This document shows positions 1 through 8,137 of a stretch of 64,000 nucleotides of DNA, in pieces. A model generated the notes under the pieces. It was not told the origin of the DNA. It made no database searches and saw nothing but the letters and a program-made list of their open reading frames with translations. Each line of letters opens with the position of its first letter. Position 1 is the stretch's first letter. The stretch is from the NCBI RefSeq assembly GCF_022345965.1, contig NZ_JAKRMU010000004.1, positions 1-64,000 of the forward strand, written 5' to 3'. A program made the position numbers and the translations under genes. Origin of the DNA: Corynebacterium sp. ACRQK. GTDB lineage: Bacteria > Actinomycetota > Actinomycetes > Mycobacteriales > Mycobacteriaceae.

Positions 1-159
1 CTTCGGGGATAGTGGGGAGGGCTGATGGTCGGGGCTGGTTTGGCTCACTGCGTATGAATGTTTCCTCTTATGCGTCGGCGAAATAGGACGTCCATTGGGA
101 CATTCACAGTGTAGCCCTCGAAATCGAACAATGAGCTGTGGGTTGTCCGGCGCAGTGCC

Positions 160-165
160 TACACT
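160..165 (+). promoter_or_regulatory. -10 box of a likely leaderless promoter
   Basis: TACACT lies 7 bp before the ATG at 173, and no Shine-Dalgarno sequence precedes that ATG. This spacing would place the transcription start at or next to the start codon. No convincing -35 box is seen. Confidence 0.4.
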
Positions 166-172
166 GAGATCC

Positions 173-703
173 ATGAGTTACAAGGACCCGCAGCGCCCGC
201 AGGATAAGGATTATCTGGCTGGCTGGATGCCCGACGAGGATCCACATGATGGGCAGGTCGTGCGCACTTCCGATGAGCAGGATCTGGAAGCTCGTCGCAT
301 TCGGTTGTCGAAGTACCGCCCGAGCACCGCGAAGAAGATCGCGGCCTGGCTGGCATTGATCCTGGGTGCGATGATGCTGTTCGGGATCCTATCCGGCTCG
401 ATGGAGGGCGTCGACGGTGCCTTAAGGATCTTCCTGGCGATGCTCTACTGTCTTATGTTTGCCGGACCGGCACTGTTCTGGATGTATGCGAACAACCGCG
501 ATACCAAGGCGGTTCGGCAGTGGGCTGCCACGGAATCCGACTACCGGGAAGTGTGGGAATCCTTCGACTCGGCGACACAGTCCATCTTCGCGCGGCCCTC
601 ACTGGCAGACGAGCTGCCATTGCTACCGAAGCGCCCCTGGTTGTGGATCTGGATCGCGGAGTTCGCGGTGATCGCTACTGCCGGTGCGCTGACCCCTGCC
701 TAG
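173..703 (+). CDS. Hypothetical three-helix membrane protein
   Basis: This 176-residue protein has a charged, acidic cytosolic N-terminus (residues 1-55). Three hydrophobic segments follow at about 56-75, 84-105 and 155-176, the last reaching the C-terminus. I do not recognise a family. An upstream in-frame ATG at 95 would add 26 residues of unlikely composition. The ATG at 173 is preferred because it starts the well-behaved MSYKDPQRPQ sequence and follows a -10-like hexamer, which fits a leaderless message. The gene stands alone, convergent with the lipoprotein gene that ends at 824. Membrane location is inferred from hydrophobicity; no function can be given. Confidence 0.6.
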   Translation: MSYKDPQRPQDKDYLAGWMPDEDPHDGQVVRTSDEQDLEARRIRLSKYRPSTAKKIAAWLALILGAMMLFGILSGSMEGVDGALRIFLAMLYCLMFAGPALFWMYANNRDTKAVRQWAATESDYREVWESFDSATQSIFARPSLADELPLLPKRPWLWIWIAEFAVIATAGALTPA

Positions 704-823
704 CTGCCGCCTGAACCGTGAAGGGCGCAGGGGGTCGGGACGAGGGGGGCGACTAGCTGTTGTATAGAGCCAGTACCTGCGGCATCGCGCGCTGGAGATA
801 ACCGGCGTTGGGGAATCCGACGC

Positions 824-1183
824 TTACACGAACTCGCACGAGGTTGCTTCGTGCGCATTAAGCTTGGCGCCTTCCGCAGTGGTTCCGCAAGCCCCTCCGA
901 CTTTGCTGGGGGTTGTCCTTGCGTTCCTGCGGGGCTCGGAGCTCGAGCCATCGCCTGGTGAGGACTCAGGGGCCTGATCGCTCGCTCCCGGGACTGTGGG
1001 GTTGGGGCCGGACTTCTTGGTGTCGTCCTTCTTGGAGCCTTCGCCCTTGGCTGCGGACTCCTGCTGTGCAGAGCTGTTGGCGGAGCTGTCGGAGCCGGAG
1101 GCATCGTTGGAATCTTCAAAACCGCAGGCGCTTAAGCCCAGCGCGGCGACGGTAAGCACAGCAAGGGCAGACGTTCGCTTCAT
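824..1183 (-). CDS. Putative lipoprotein with C-terminal SCEF motif
   Basis: The 119-residue product starts with a lipoprotein signal (MKRTSALAVLTVAALGLSAC) whose lipobox LSAC gives the lipidated cysteine at position 20. A long Ser/Asp/Lys/Pro-rich linker follows. A short C-terminal domain carries two cysteines, in GGACGTT and ATSCEF, a pattern I associate with small actinobacterial surface lipoproteins where the pair probably forms a disulfide. It is likely anchored on the outer face of the membrane. No enzymatic motif is visible and the function is unknown. Confidence 0.7.
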   Translation of the reverse strand: MKRTSALAVLTVAALGLSACGFEDSNDASGSDSSANSSAQQESAAKGEGSKKDDTKKSGPNPTVPGASDQAPESSPGDGSSSEPRRNARTTPSKVGGACGTTAEGAKLNAHEATSCEFV

Positions 1184-1240
1184 GAAAACGTCCTTAAGTA
1201 AAGAAAAGAGTCGTATTAATGAAGAAGCCTAGCGCTTCCG

Positions 1241-2179
1241 CTAGTCATTCACAGTGAGAACGACCTTTCCCAGCGCGTGGCCCGACTCGACCTCCTGGTA
1301 GCCCTCAGCGGCGGCGCTGAAGGGTAGTTCCCTGCCGATCACCGGGCGCATCGCGCCCTCTGCGACCAAGCGGGCGAGCTCCGCGAAGCGCTCCTGGGTG
1401 CGGACTCGAGTAATGCCGCTACCGCCCAGGCGGGCGACCAGCTGCTTGTCGGCGGCGCTGCGGATCGCGCCCTCTGGTGCAAGGTGCGCCAGCCCCTCCA
1501 AGACCTCGCCACCGACCAGATCCAGGATGCCGTCCACCGGTGGAACGGTGACGTGGGAACCGGTCTTGCCTAGCTCCGCGGAGTCCATAAACCGCGCCCC
1601 CAGGCGCTCTACCAGCACCTTCTTGCGAGCACTGGCGATGCCGATGACCTCAATGTCGAAATGCTGCGCTAGTTGCAAGGCATGCGTGCCCACGCCGCCA
1701 CCCGCGCCGATCACTAGCAGGCGGGCTCCCTCATCCGGCCACGTCTCCAGGTTGTGTAGTTCCGCCAAAGCGTCGTAGGCGGTCCCGGCGGCCGCGGGTA
1801 GGCAGGCGGCATCCGTGGCCTCTACACCGTTGGGGATAGCTGCGGTCGAGGTGGCGTCCAAAAGAACAAGAGAATCGCTCGCAGCACCAGCGCCGGAGAA
1901 AGCCGAGCCGAAGACGCGATCACCTGGCGAGAAACCGGTAGAAGGGTCGGCCTCGACGACGGTGCCGGCGGCCTCGCGGCCCATGGCCATGGGGAAAGAG
2001 ACCGGGAAGGAACCCTGGCGCTGGCCATTCCGCACTTTAATGTCGCCGGGGTTCAAGCTGATCGCCGTGGGACGGATCAGCACGCTGCCGGGCTGCCAGG
2101 TGAGGTCGGCGACGTCGAGGAAGCGGGTGACATCGGGGCCGCCGAAGGATTCAAAGCCGAAGATACGCATGAACCCCAT
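1241..2179 (-). CDS. NADP-dependent zinc-free alcohol dehydrogenase / quinone oxidoreductase family protein
   Basis: This 312-residue protein belongs to the medium-chain dehydrogenase/reductase superfamily, quinone-oxidoreductase branch. The N-terminal GroES-like domain includes NPGDIKVRNG and GREAAGTVVEADPSTGFSPG. The Rossmann domain contains the nucleotide-binding loop VIGAGGGVGTHALQLAQ. The structural and catalytic zinc cysteines of true alcohol dehydrogenases are absent, so NAD(P)H-linked reduction of quinones or enones is the likely chemistry. The start at 2179 may instead be the ATG at 2170. It lies 12 bp downstream of the symporter gene on the same strand and is probably co-transcribed. 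The substrate is unknown. Confidence 0.8.
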   Translation of the reverse strand: MGFMRIFGFESFGGPDVTRFLDVADLTWQPGSVLIRPTAISLNPGDIKVRNGQRQGSFPVSFPMAMGREAAGTVVEADPSTGFSPGDRVFGSAFSGAGAASDSLVLLDATSTAAIPNGVEATDAACLPAAAGTAYDALAELHNLETWPDEGARLLVIGAGGGVGTHALQLAQHFDIEVIGIASARKKVLVERLGARFMDSAELGKTGSHVTVPPVDGILDLVGGEVLEGLAHLAPEGAIRSAADKQLVARLGGSGITRVRTQERFAELARLVAEGAMRPVIGRELPFSAAAEGYQEVESGHALGKVVLTVND

Positions 2180-2191
2180 GGTAGGGGTCCG

Positions 2192-3184
2192 CTAGTTCTT
2201 GGCGAAGCGGCGCATGAGGAAGGCGAACAGAGCGCCGGAGATGTTGTGCCACACTGCTGCGACGGCGCCTGGGATGGCGGCCTCCGGGGCCCAGTACTTG
2301 CCAGACATGCCCGAGGCCAGGCCAGCGGACTGCGTGGCGACTTCGATGGCGGTGGTGCGGCACACGGCAGCGGATTCGCCGGTAGCGCGGGCGGCGAAGT
2401 AACCCAGGATGTAGCCGATGGTGTTGTGGATGATGACAGCGACCAGGACGGTTACGCCGACGTTCATCAGGGTCTCCGAAGACTTGGCCACGGCGGGGAA
2501 GACCACGCCACCGATGGCGATGATGGACAGCCACGGCAGGACCGGCAGCAGGAACTGGACGATGCGGTCGAAGATCACACGGATGACCAGGCCGCCGATG
2601 ACGGGCAGCAGCACGGTCTGGACCAGGCTCCACGCCATGGACTTGCCATCCACCGGGGTTTCCTCGCCGGCGAGCAGCAGCATAATCACCGGGGTGACGA
2701 TCGGGGAGAGGATCGTGGAGACGGAGGTCATGGTCACGGACAGGGCGACGTCGCCCTTGGCCAGGTATGAAACCACGTTGGAAGTAGTGCCACCCGGGAC
2801 GGAACCCAGCATCAGCAGGCCGATCGCCAGCATGGGGTTCAGCCCCAGCAGCTTGGCCACGGCCACCGCGCCCAGCGGCATGATGACGAACTGCGCCAGC
2901 ACGCCGATGAAGATCGGCATGGGGCGCTTGATGACCAGTGCGAAGTCCGGCAGCGTCAGCGTGAGGCCCATGCACAGCATGATGATGGCGATCATCGTGG
3001 AGATGTGCGCCGCCAGGGGAGTGAAGGTGTCCGGGCTGGCCAGTGCCAGGCCGGCGCCGATCAGGATGAATGCGGGGAAGGCCCACACGGCAATGGTGGC
3101 GGAGCGTTCCTCGGAGGTATTGGTGGCATTGGTGTTTTCCGCGCCTGATTGGGGCGCTTCGGTGTTCTTCTCTTCGGTCGTCAT
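2192..3184 (-). CDS. Bile acid:sodium symporter family (BASS) transporter
   Basis: The 330-residue protein has about nine to ten hydrophobic segments after a polar N-terminus of about 25 residues (MTTEEKNTEAPQ). Sequences typical of the BASS/SBF family are LCMGLTLTLPDF, the motif GSVPGGTTSNVVSYLAKGDVA, and the late TTAIEVATQSAGLASG segment that aligns with the sodium-site region. Family members carry organic anions such as bile acids, pantothenate or keto acids with sodium; the substrate here is unknown. It is the first gene of a two-gene unit with the oxidoreductase at 1241. TATAAT on the minus strand ends 6 bp before the ATG, so the message is probably leaderless. Confidence 0.88.
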   Translation of the reverse strand: MTTEEKNTEAPQSGAENTNATNTSEERSATIAVWAFPAFILIGAGLALASPDTFTPLAAHISTMIAIIMLCMGLTLTLPDFALVIKRPMPIFIGVLAQFVIMPLGAVAVAKLLGLNPMLAIGLLMLGSVPGGTTSNVVSYLAKGDVALSVTMTSVSTILSPIVTPVIMLLLAGEETPVDGKSMAWSLVQTVLLPVIGGLVIRVIFDRIVQFLLPVLPWLSIIAIGGVVFPAVAKSSETLMNVGVTVLVAVIIHNTIGYILGYFAARATGESAAVCRTTAIEVATQSAGLASGMSGKYWAPEAAIPGAVAAVWHNISGALFAFLMRRFAKN

Positions 3185-3190
3185 ATGACC

Positions 3191-3212
3191 ATTATATGAG
3201 ACATCGGTCTCA
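3191..3212 (-). promoter_or_regulatory. Promoter with inverted-repeat operator for the BASS operon
   Basis: On the minus strand TATAAT (3191-3196) precedes the ATG at 3184 by 6 bases, predicting a leaderless transcript. Touching it is a perfect inverted repeat, TGAGAC-N4-GTCTCA (3197-3212), in the -10/-35 spacer, where a repressor would block polymerase. It resembles but does not match the McbR motif (TAGAC-N6-GTCTA). The regulator is unknown. Confidence 0.5.
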
Positions 3213-3320
3213 AATTATGAAATTTGTTGGAAAATCCTGCCGTGAAAGGGAGTGGGGCGACGGGTTAGAGTGGTTCCAACAGCCCGCGCTCAGGCTCGAC
3301 CTCAACAGAAGGAGTGACCA

Positions 3321-3986
3321 ATGAACCAACCCCGCACCTGGTTCACCAGCGACCTGCACCTTGGCCACCCCTTCGTCGCCGAACTGCGCGGGTACGGCAC
3401 GAGCGGGGAGATCGATGCGGACGTCGAGCGGCACGACGCAACGATCCTGAATAACCTCACCAGCGCTCTGGCCCCGGGCGATACGTTGTGGGTTCTCGGC
3501 GACATCTCCTCTGGGTGGGGTCCGCAGGAAGAGCGAGCGCTGGACTTGCTGGCCCAAACTTTTTCCGGCCTGGACGTCACTGTCCACCTGATCGCCGGCA
3601 ACCACGATTCCTGTCACCCGCTACACGCCAACAGTGCGCCGCGGCAGCGCCGTTTCCTGGAAGTTTTCGATTCCGTGCAGCCCTACCAGTGTGTTGTCCC
3701 GTGGGATCCGGACGGCGATGGGGTGGCAGATAATGAGGATCTAGCTAGAAAGGCTGATACCGAGGTCGCCTGGCTGTGTCACTTCCCGCGCCCTGGTCAG
3801 GATCACGAGGGCATGGAGTCCCGCTACGACTCTCTGCGCCTGGACGTGCCATACGTGATTCATGGCCATCTGCATTCCGTAGCACCTATCACTGGCCCGG
3901 GTCAGGTTGACGTTGGAGTGGATGCGTGGGGCCTGCACCCCGCCCCTTATGAAGAGGTAATGGAACTGCTCTACCGCGACGCTTAG
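3321..3986 (+). CDS. Metallophosphoesterase family protein
   Basis: This 221-residue protein shows the calcineurin-like phosphoesterase signature in order: TSDLHLGH (metal ligands D and H), VLGDIS (bridging D), AGNHDS, and VIHGHLHS near the end. Those residues form a dinuclear metal site that hydrolyses phosphomonoesters or diesters. There is no signal peptide, so it should be cytosolic. The ATG at 3321 has a strong AAGGAGTG ribosome site 6-7 bases upstream. It is a single-gene unit on the plus strand, divergent from the BASS operon. The substrate cannot be deduced; small stand-alone members act on diverse nucleotides. Confidence 0.85.
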   Translation: MNQPRTWFTSDLHLGHPFVAELRGYGTSGEIDADVERHDATILNNLTSALAPGDTLWVLGDISSGWGPQEERALDLLAQTFSGLDVTVHLIAGNHDSCHPLHANSAPRQRRFLEVFDSVQPYQCVVPWDPDGDGVADNEDLARKADTEVAWLCHFPRPGQDHEGMESRYDSLRLDVPYVIHGHLHSVAPITGPGQVDVGVDAWGLHPAPYEEVMELLYRDA

Positions 3987-4124
3987 CGATCAAAGCAGGT
4001 GCGTAGGAATCTAATTATGTATATTTATGCTGTGCGTTTATCGCTCGGGGCATTTTTCGGCCCTACTTATAGGTGACGCCAACTTCTCGGTGCGCAACAA
4101 CATGAGTAAACGGGACTTGAGGTT

Positions 4125-5060
4125 ATGACGTTCGACTTTTCCCAGCACAACGACCGGCCGCGGCAGGTGGCCAAGGGTATCGCCACTGCGACCCTGACTG
4201 CCGCCATCTGTATGGCAGGAATCGCCACCCCGGCGAATGCCGCGCCCGCGGGCCCGCCCGCCGGCTCGCAGCTTCCGCCCATGCCACAGGTTCAACTACC
4301 TCCGCCGCCGCAGCTCCCGCCGTTGCCTCCGGTTCCACAGGCCGTTGAGGATGCTCTGAACCAGCTGGGGATGTCCGCCAACCAAATCCCGGGTTCGTCT
4401 GCTCCGAAGCGTCCGGCACCGCACCGACCGGCGCCGAACAAGGGTTACAAGGTACGCACGATCCACAACGTGCCCGCCCGCACTTCTATGGCAGTGGTGA
4501 CTAACAACGGCATTGCTAAGACTCCGAACGCGGATGAGTCCCGCCCGGGTCTGTCCATCGTGAAGCTGTACATGGCGGACTATGTGCTGCGCCATGGCGA
4601 TCGCAGCGGTTCCGACCGCTACCTGGCAGAGCGCATGATCCGCTTCTCCGACGACGGTGCTGCCTCCAAGATCAACCGCAAGTACCCGCGTGCCATCAGC
4701 ACCATCGCTCGCGAGTACGGCTTGCGCAACACTCGCGCGGCTGCCCACTGGGGTAATTCCTATACCTCCGCTACGGACACTGCTCAGTTCCTGCACAAGC
4801 TGCGTATCCGCCACCCGCGTTCCCTAGTGCTGCACTGGATGCGTACCGCCAGCCCCGTGGCAGCTGACGGTACCCGCCAGAACTGGGGAACGGTGCACCT
4901 GCCGGGCGTCAATGGTACGAAGTGGGGTTGGTCCGATTACGGGCGCCAGACTTTGGCTTCGGCCTCTTTCGGCAACGGATACACCGTGGCCTCCTTCTCC
5001 TGGGGTGGCCGTGGGGTACAGAATGCAGATACTCGAGCGGCAGCACGGTACCTGCGATAG
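4125..5060 (+). CDS. Secreted serine-hydrolase / beta-lactamase-fold protein
   Basis: The 311-residue product has a signal peptide (about residues 14-40, cleavage after TPANA). A strongly proline-rich linker follows (about 41-75), then a globular domain from about 105. The domain contains SIVK at 144-147, matching the SxxK active-site motif of penicillin-recognising enzymes. FSDDGAASKIN further on resembles the SxN region, and KWGWSDYG stands where a KTG motif would be expected. This suggests a beta-lactamase or DD-peptidase fold acting on, or near, the cell wall. The second and third motifs are degenerate, so catalysis is uncertain. The gene stands alone before the Gln/Gly-rich protein gene. 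Confidence 0.65.
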   Translation: MTFDFSQHNDRPRQVAKGIATATLTAAICMAGIATPANAAPAGPPAGSQLPPMPQVQLPPPPQLPPLPPVPQAVEDALNQLGMSANQIPGSSAPKRPAPHRPAPNKGYKVRTIHNVPARTSMAVVTNNGIAKTPNADESRPGLSIVKLYMADYVLRHGDRSGSDRYLAERMIRFSDDGAASKINRKYPRAISTIAREYGLRNTRAAAHWGNSYTSATDTAQFLHKLRIRHPRSLVLHWMRTASPVAADGTRQNWGTVHLPGVNGTKWGWSDYGRQTLASASFGNGYTVASFSWGGRGVQNADTRAAARYLR

Positions 5061-5145
5061 TCTTAAGCCTCGAAGTGCAGTGGCACATAAGTAGCTAAGG
5101 CACATGCAGGTTGAGCTAGGCTCCTGGCACGGAAAGTATTAGGTA

Positions 5146-5991
5146 ATGGCACCACAGGACGATAACCCCTTCAACAGCGGAGGCAACGGCGCGGACGGGC
5201 AGAACGCCGACAATCCGACCGAATACTTGGGTCAGGCCAAGTCGGAAAAGTCGGGGGCGGAGCCCCCGCAGTACCGCCGTCAGGATGATCAGAGCACGCA
5301 GGTCTTCGGTGCTTCTGGCACTGGTAACTCGCAGGGGTACCCGAACGCGAGCAATCAGGGATACGGTGCGCCCGGTTTTAACCCTCAGGGTGGCTATGGT
5401 CAGCAGGGCTACGGCCAGCCTGGTCAGCAGGGCTACGGCCAGCCTGGTCAGCAGGGTTACGGCCAGGCCGGTTATGGCCAGCAGGGTTTTGGCCAGGCCG
5501 GTCAGCAAGGCTATGGCCAGCAGGGTTTTGGCCAGGCCGGCTATGGCCAGCAGGGCTACAGTCAACCGGGCCAAGCATATGGTCAAGCTTATGGCCAGCC
5601 CGGACCTAACGGCTCCAACGGGCAGGGAGGCAACGGCAACGTAGCCAAGATCGTCGTCGGCCTACTGGTGCTCATCGCGTTGGTCGTTGGCGGCGTGTTG
5701 ATTTACAACCTGGTTTCTAGCGACGACGACGGCGACGAAAAGCCCACCTCCTCTACAACCGAGACCACGGATACGACGGGCGAGAACAACGAAGAGACTT
5801 CGGGGAACCAGAACGAAGACAACCCGCTGACCTCGCTCCCCAGCCCCTCTGGCATTACTATGCCTTCGGACTTTCCGGACATGTCTGACTACCAGGATCA
5901 GCTCGACGACAGCCTGGAAGATTTGGAAGAGATGCTGAGCAGCATGACCGAGAGCCCTGGCGTGCCCACCGGTAGGCCCAGCTACAACTAG
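5146..5991 (+). CDS. Membrane-anchored protein with Gln/Gly/Tyr-rich repeats
   Basis: A 281-residue protein of three parts. Residues 1-160 are polar, with about ten copies of a GYGQ(Q/P/A)G-like unit between 83 and 155. One transmembrane helix spans about 167-189. The remaining 90 residues are acidic and Ser/Thr-rich, ending in [10 protein letters not shown]. The N-terminus has no signal peptide, so the repeat region is probably cytoplasmic and the acidic tail outside. Such low-complexity arms occur in actinobacterial envelope and division proteins and may promote clustering, but no function is established. A second protein with a similar N-terminus is encoded at 37552. Confidence 0.65.
   Translation: MAPQDDNPFNSGGNGADGQNADNPTEYLGQAKSEKSGAEPPQYRRQDDQSTQVFGASGTGNSQGYPNASNQGYGAPGFNPQGGYGQQGYGQPGQQGYGQPGQQGYGQAGYGQQGFGQAGQQGYGQQGFGQAGYGQQGYSQPGQAYGQAYGQPGPNGSNGQGGNGNVAKIVVGLLVLIALVVGGVLIYNLVSSDDDGDEKPTSSTTETTDTTGENNEETSGNQNEDNPLTSLPSPSGITMPSDFPDMSDYQDQLDDSLEDLEEMLSSMTESPGVPTGRPSYN
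5401..5544 (+). repeat. In-frame tandem repeats, 24-bp period
   Basis: Two identical 24-bp units occupy 5401-5424 and 5425-5448. A third, diverged unit follows at 5449-5472, and related shorter units continue to about 5544. All encode GYGQ-type octapeptides. The exactness of the first two copies at DNA level suggests recent slippage or unequal exchange, so copy number may vary between strains. Confidence 0.75.
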
Positions 5992-6022
5992 CTCGGCCGC
6001 GGCGGAGCCCAGGACCTAGAGC

Positions 6023-6049
6023 GGCTTAAACGACAAAATGTGTGTCTGG
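6023..6049 (+). repeat. Left terminal inverted repeat of the IS1249-like element
   Basis: It matches the right end at 7384-7410 in inverse orientation over about 26 bases with three or four mismatches; the core TTAAACGACA is identical in both. Confidence 0.75.
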
Positions 6050-6069
6050 CTCGGCGTGTCGCGCGGGGG

Positions 6070-7248
6070 TTAGATTTGGCCTTTCTGGATGCCGATTGAG
6101 TGGGTGTAGTCGGTGTCGATAGCGTTGTCGTAGAGGGCTGGTCGTCCTGTTTCGTGGTCGGCTTGGTTCTCGTGTTGGGTCAGGGTGGAAACTTTGGCGA
6201 GTTGGTCCTGGCCCCAGTTGGACTGCCTGGCGATTCGTGCTGGATCGTCGGGCAGTTCGGTTTTTAAGTAGAGCCACCAATCCAGCATCCGGCGTTGTCG
6301 TTCGCCTGATCTTTTGCGGTGTGTTCTGGCAAGTAGTTTGATCTGGGAATTGATGCCGCCTTCAAGGCTGTTGGTGGTGGATTTAATCCGGTTTTTCTCC
6401 AGCACACCTTCTGGTGGGGTGAGGTAGACAAACAGCAGGTCGGAGCGCCAGAGGTGGTTGAGGCTGTTGTAGGCCTTGCGCACGTTGTGATGTGTCCACG
6501 TGCGGGTCCATGTACCTGTTTTAGGGTCTTTGACCGTGGTTTTCTCGTCCATCCAGGAACGGTAGATCGTGGAGAATTCGTGCAGTTGCGCACCCCATGC
6601 TGCTGCTTGGTCCAGGGTGGTGATCCGGGTCAGTTTCAGCGCCAGTCGGTAGATGGTGCGCCCAGCATCAGTGCGGGGACGTGAGGTGGTGTAGCGGCGT
6701 ACCACGCGTTGGGCGTGCACGAGGCAACGCTGGATTTTCGTGGTGGGCCAGCACTTTTTGATCGCGCTAAACGCTCCCTGGCCGCCATCGATAACGGCGA
6801 TAAGTGGGGCTTCGATGCGCTCGAGAAGTCGTTGGTAGTCGCGCGTGGTTTCGTGTTTGCACCAGTGCCAGGCGATGACATGGTCGATAGTGGCGGCAAT
6901 GATCAAACAGCCGCCGGCGGTATATGTGCCGTCTAGAAACAGCTGGTCGTAGACCCGCCCGATGTGTCCGATGGTTGGATCGGGTACGTCAACGAGCCAG
7001 AAGGGTTCGAAGCGGCGTTGCAGTGTGCGCGGCGAGCATCCCACACGGCTGGCAATGGTATCGAGGCTGGCGCCAGTGGTCAGGTGGTCAATGAAGGCGG
7101 TAAAACCCGTGGAATTGGTGATGTCGATCCGGCGCTTCACACGCGACGCGCCGCAGTGTTTGCATCGCCACCTGGTAGTTCCTTTGCTGGTGGTGCCGTT
7201 GCGTTTCATCTCACCGCCGCAGTGGCAGCGTGGTTGGTTCTTTGACAT
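6070..7248 (-). CDS. IS1249-family transposase
   Basis: A DDE transposase of 392 residues when started at the ATG at 7248 (MSKNQPRCHCGGEMKRNG). The open frame reaches back to 7338, but the added residues do not look native. The N-terminal zinc ribbon has two cysteine pairs, CHCGG and CKHCGA, and is followed by a helix-turn-helix (about residues 55-75, LDTIASRVGCSPRTLQRRF). The catalytic region includes LFLDGTYT, AVIDGG and the late NSLEGGINSQ with its glutamate, as in IS256-type enzymes. It cuts and pastes the element. The frame is intact, so the element may still be active. Confidence 0.88.
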   Translation of the reverse strand: MSKNQPRCHCGGEMKRNGTTSKGTTRWRCKHCGASRVKRRIDITNSTGFTAFIDHLTTGASLDTIASRVGCSPRTLQRRFEPFWLVDVPDPTIGHIGRVYDQLFLDGTYTAGGCLIIAATIDHVIAWHWCKHETTRDYQRLLERIEAPLIAVIDGGQGAFSAIKKCWPTTKIQRCLVHAQRVVRRYTTSRPRTDAGRTIYRLALKLTRITTLDQAAAWGAQLHEFSTIYRSWMDEKTTVKDPKTGTWTRTWTHHNVRKAYNSLNHLWRSDLLFVYLTPPEGVLEKNRIKSTTNSLEGGINSQIKLLARTHRKRSGERQRRMLDWWLYLKTELPDDPARIARQSNWGQDQLAKVSTLTQHENQADHETGRPALYDNAIDTDYTHSIGIQKGQI

Positions 7249-7320
7249 TGCGACACCACACCACGCCGCATGTAGCACATCACTGCTGCCACACCGTGGA
7301 TTTACCGTCCCGGAGCCAGA

Positions 7321-7341
7321 TATATGCTCCCGGAGCATATA
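7321..7341. promoter_or_regulatory. Perfect palindrome upstream of the IS1249 transposase
   Basis: Arms TATATGCTCC and GGAGCATATA are separated by a single C. The site lies inside the element, between its right end and the transposase start. It could be a regulator site or an RNA hairpin limiting expression from outside promoters. Confidence 0.4.
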
Positions 7342-7383
7342 CTTCTCTGAAACCTAGAGGTCAACCACTACTAATCACCGAAT

Positions 7384-7410
7384 CCAGACACACTTTCTGT
7401 CGTTTAACCC
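7384..7410 (-). repeat. Right terminal inverted repeat of the IS1249-like element
   Basis: Reverse complement of the left end at 6023-6049 with three or four mismatches, sharing TTAAACGACA and GTGTGTCTGG. Confidence 0.75.
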
Positions 7411-7531
7411 CCTGGCGGGGTCTCTTTTTATTGGGCCGTCTTTGCCCCCAATTCCACCCCACGATCGGGCGAGTCTGTTACTAAAAGCCTCAAAATGGGG
7501 AACAATGAAACCAAACGAAAGGAGGCAGGCG

Positions 7532-8137
7532 ATGGGCTTTAGTACCAAGATGGCAGCATTTCTCAGTGGCGCCACTGTGCCGCAACTAAACCGCTGGGCG
7601 CGACAAGAACTGCTCGTCCCTGAGATTTCCTCCAAACCTCGTGAGTATTCTTTTCGAGATGTTGTAGCTCTTCGAGCGCTCGCCATGCTTCGCTCAAATG
7701 TCTCTCTACAAAAGATCCGAAGAGCGCTCGCAACCATGGAAGATCAGAATTTTACTGAGCATCTATCGGAATATGTCTTCGCAACTGACGATAAATCAGT
7801 GAAGGTGTGGACCGAGGAGGGGTTCATCGATCTGGTCGAGAACCCCGGCCAGTTTGAGCTAAAGACTCTCCAAGATATCTACGCATCGTTTCGAAACCTC
7901 CACGGTCGTGAAGTCCCTCCTCTTCTCGAGCCTGCCAGTGGAATTGAGGTACGAATCGACCGCCTCGGTGGCACCCCGACTGTTGCTGGAACCCGCGTCC
8001 CCTTCGAGTTGGTATCCGACTTGGCTAGTGGCCCTGACCATCTGGAAGCAGAAGAGATCGAAGAGCTATATCCAAACGTTTCGGCGCAAGATGTGGCAAA
8101 CGTGCTTTCATTTTCTGCGGAGCTTGACGCGGCATGA
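7532..8137 (+). CDS. HTH-DUF433 antitoxin-like DNA-binding protein
   Basis: This 201-residue protein has a MerR-like helix-turn-helix at the N-terminus (about residues 3-45: MAAFLSGATVPQLNRWARQE followed by YSFRDVVALRAL). A C-terminal DUF433 domain (about 145-195) contains the GGTPTVAGTRVPFELV segment. DUF433 proteins are commonly encoded next to PIN-fold DUF5615 proteins and are regarded as antitoxins that bind DNA and autoregulate. The start at 7532 has an ideal AAAGGAGG 6 bases upstream; an earlier ATG at 7442 is not needed. Its stop overlaps the next gene's start (ATGA), so the pair is translationally coupled. Codon use is less GC-biased than in the chromosomal core, suggesting acquisition. 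Confidence 0.75.
   Translation: MGFSTKMAAFLSGATVPQLNRWARQELLVPEISSKPREYSFRDVVALRALAMLRSNVSLQKIRRALATMEDQNFTEHLSEYVFATDDKSVKVWTEEGFIDLVENPGQFELKTLQDIYASFRNLHGREVPPLLEPASGIEVRIDRLGGTPTVAGTRVPFELVSDLASGPDHLEAEEIEELYPNVSAQDVANVLSFSAELDAA

Larger units (their letters stand above)
6023..7410 (-). mobile_element. IS1249-like insertion sequence (IS256 superfamily)
   Basis: The element is bounded by inverted repeats: the left end reads GGCTTAAACGACAAAATG from 6023, the right end (read inward) GGGTTAAACGACAGAAAG from 7410. They match over about 26 bp with roughly four differences. It holds one transposase gene on the minus strand. No convincing 8-9 bp target duplication is visible in the flanks, so the original duplication has decayed or the element was rearranged. 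It forms the left edge of an accessory island. Confidence 0.8.
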
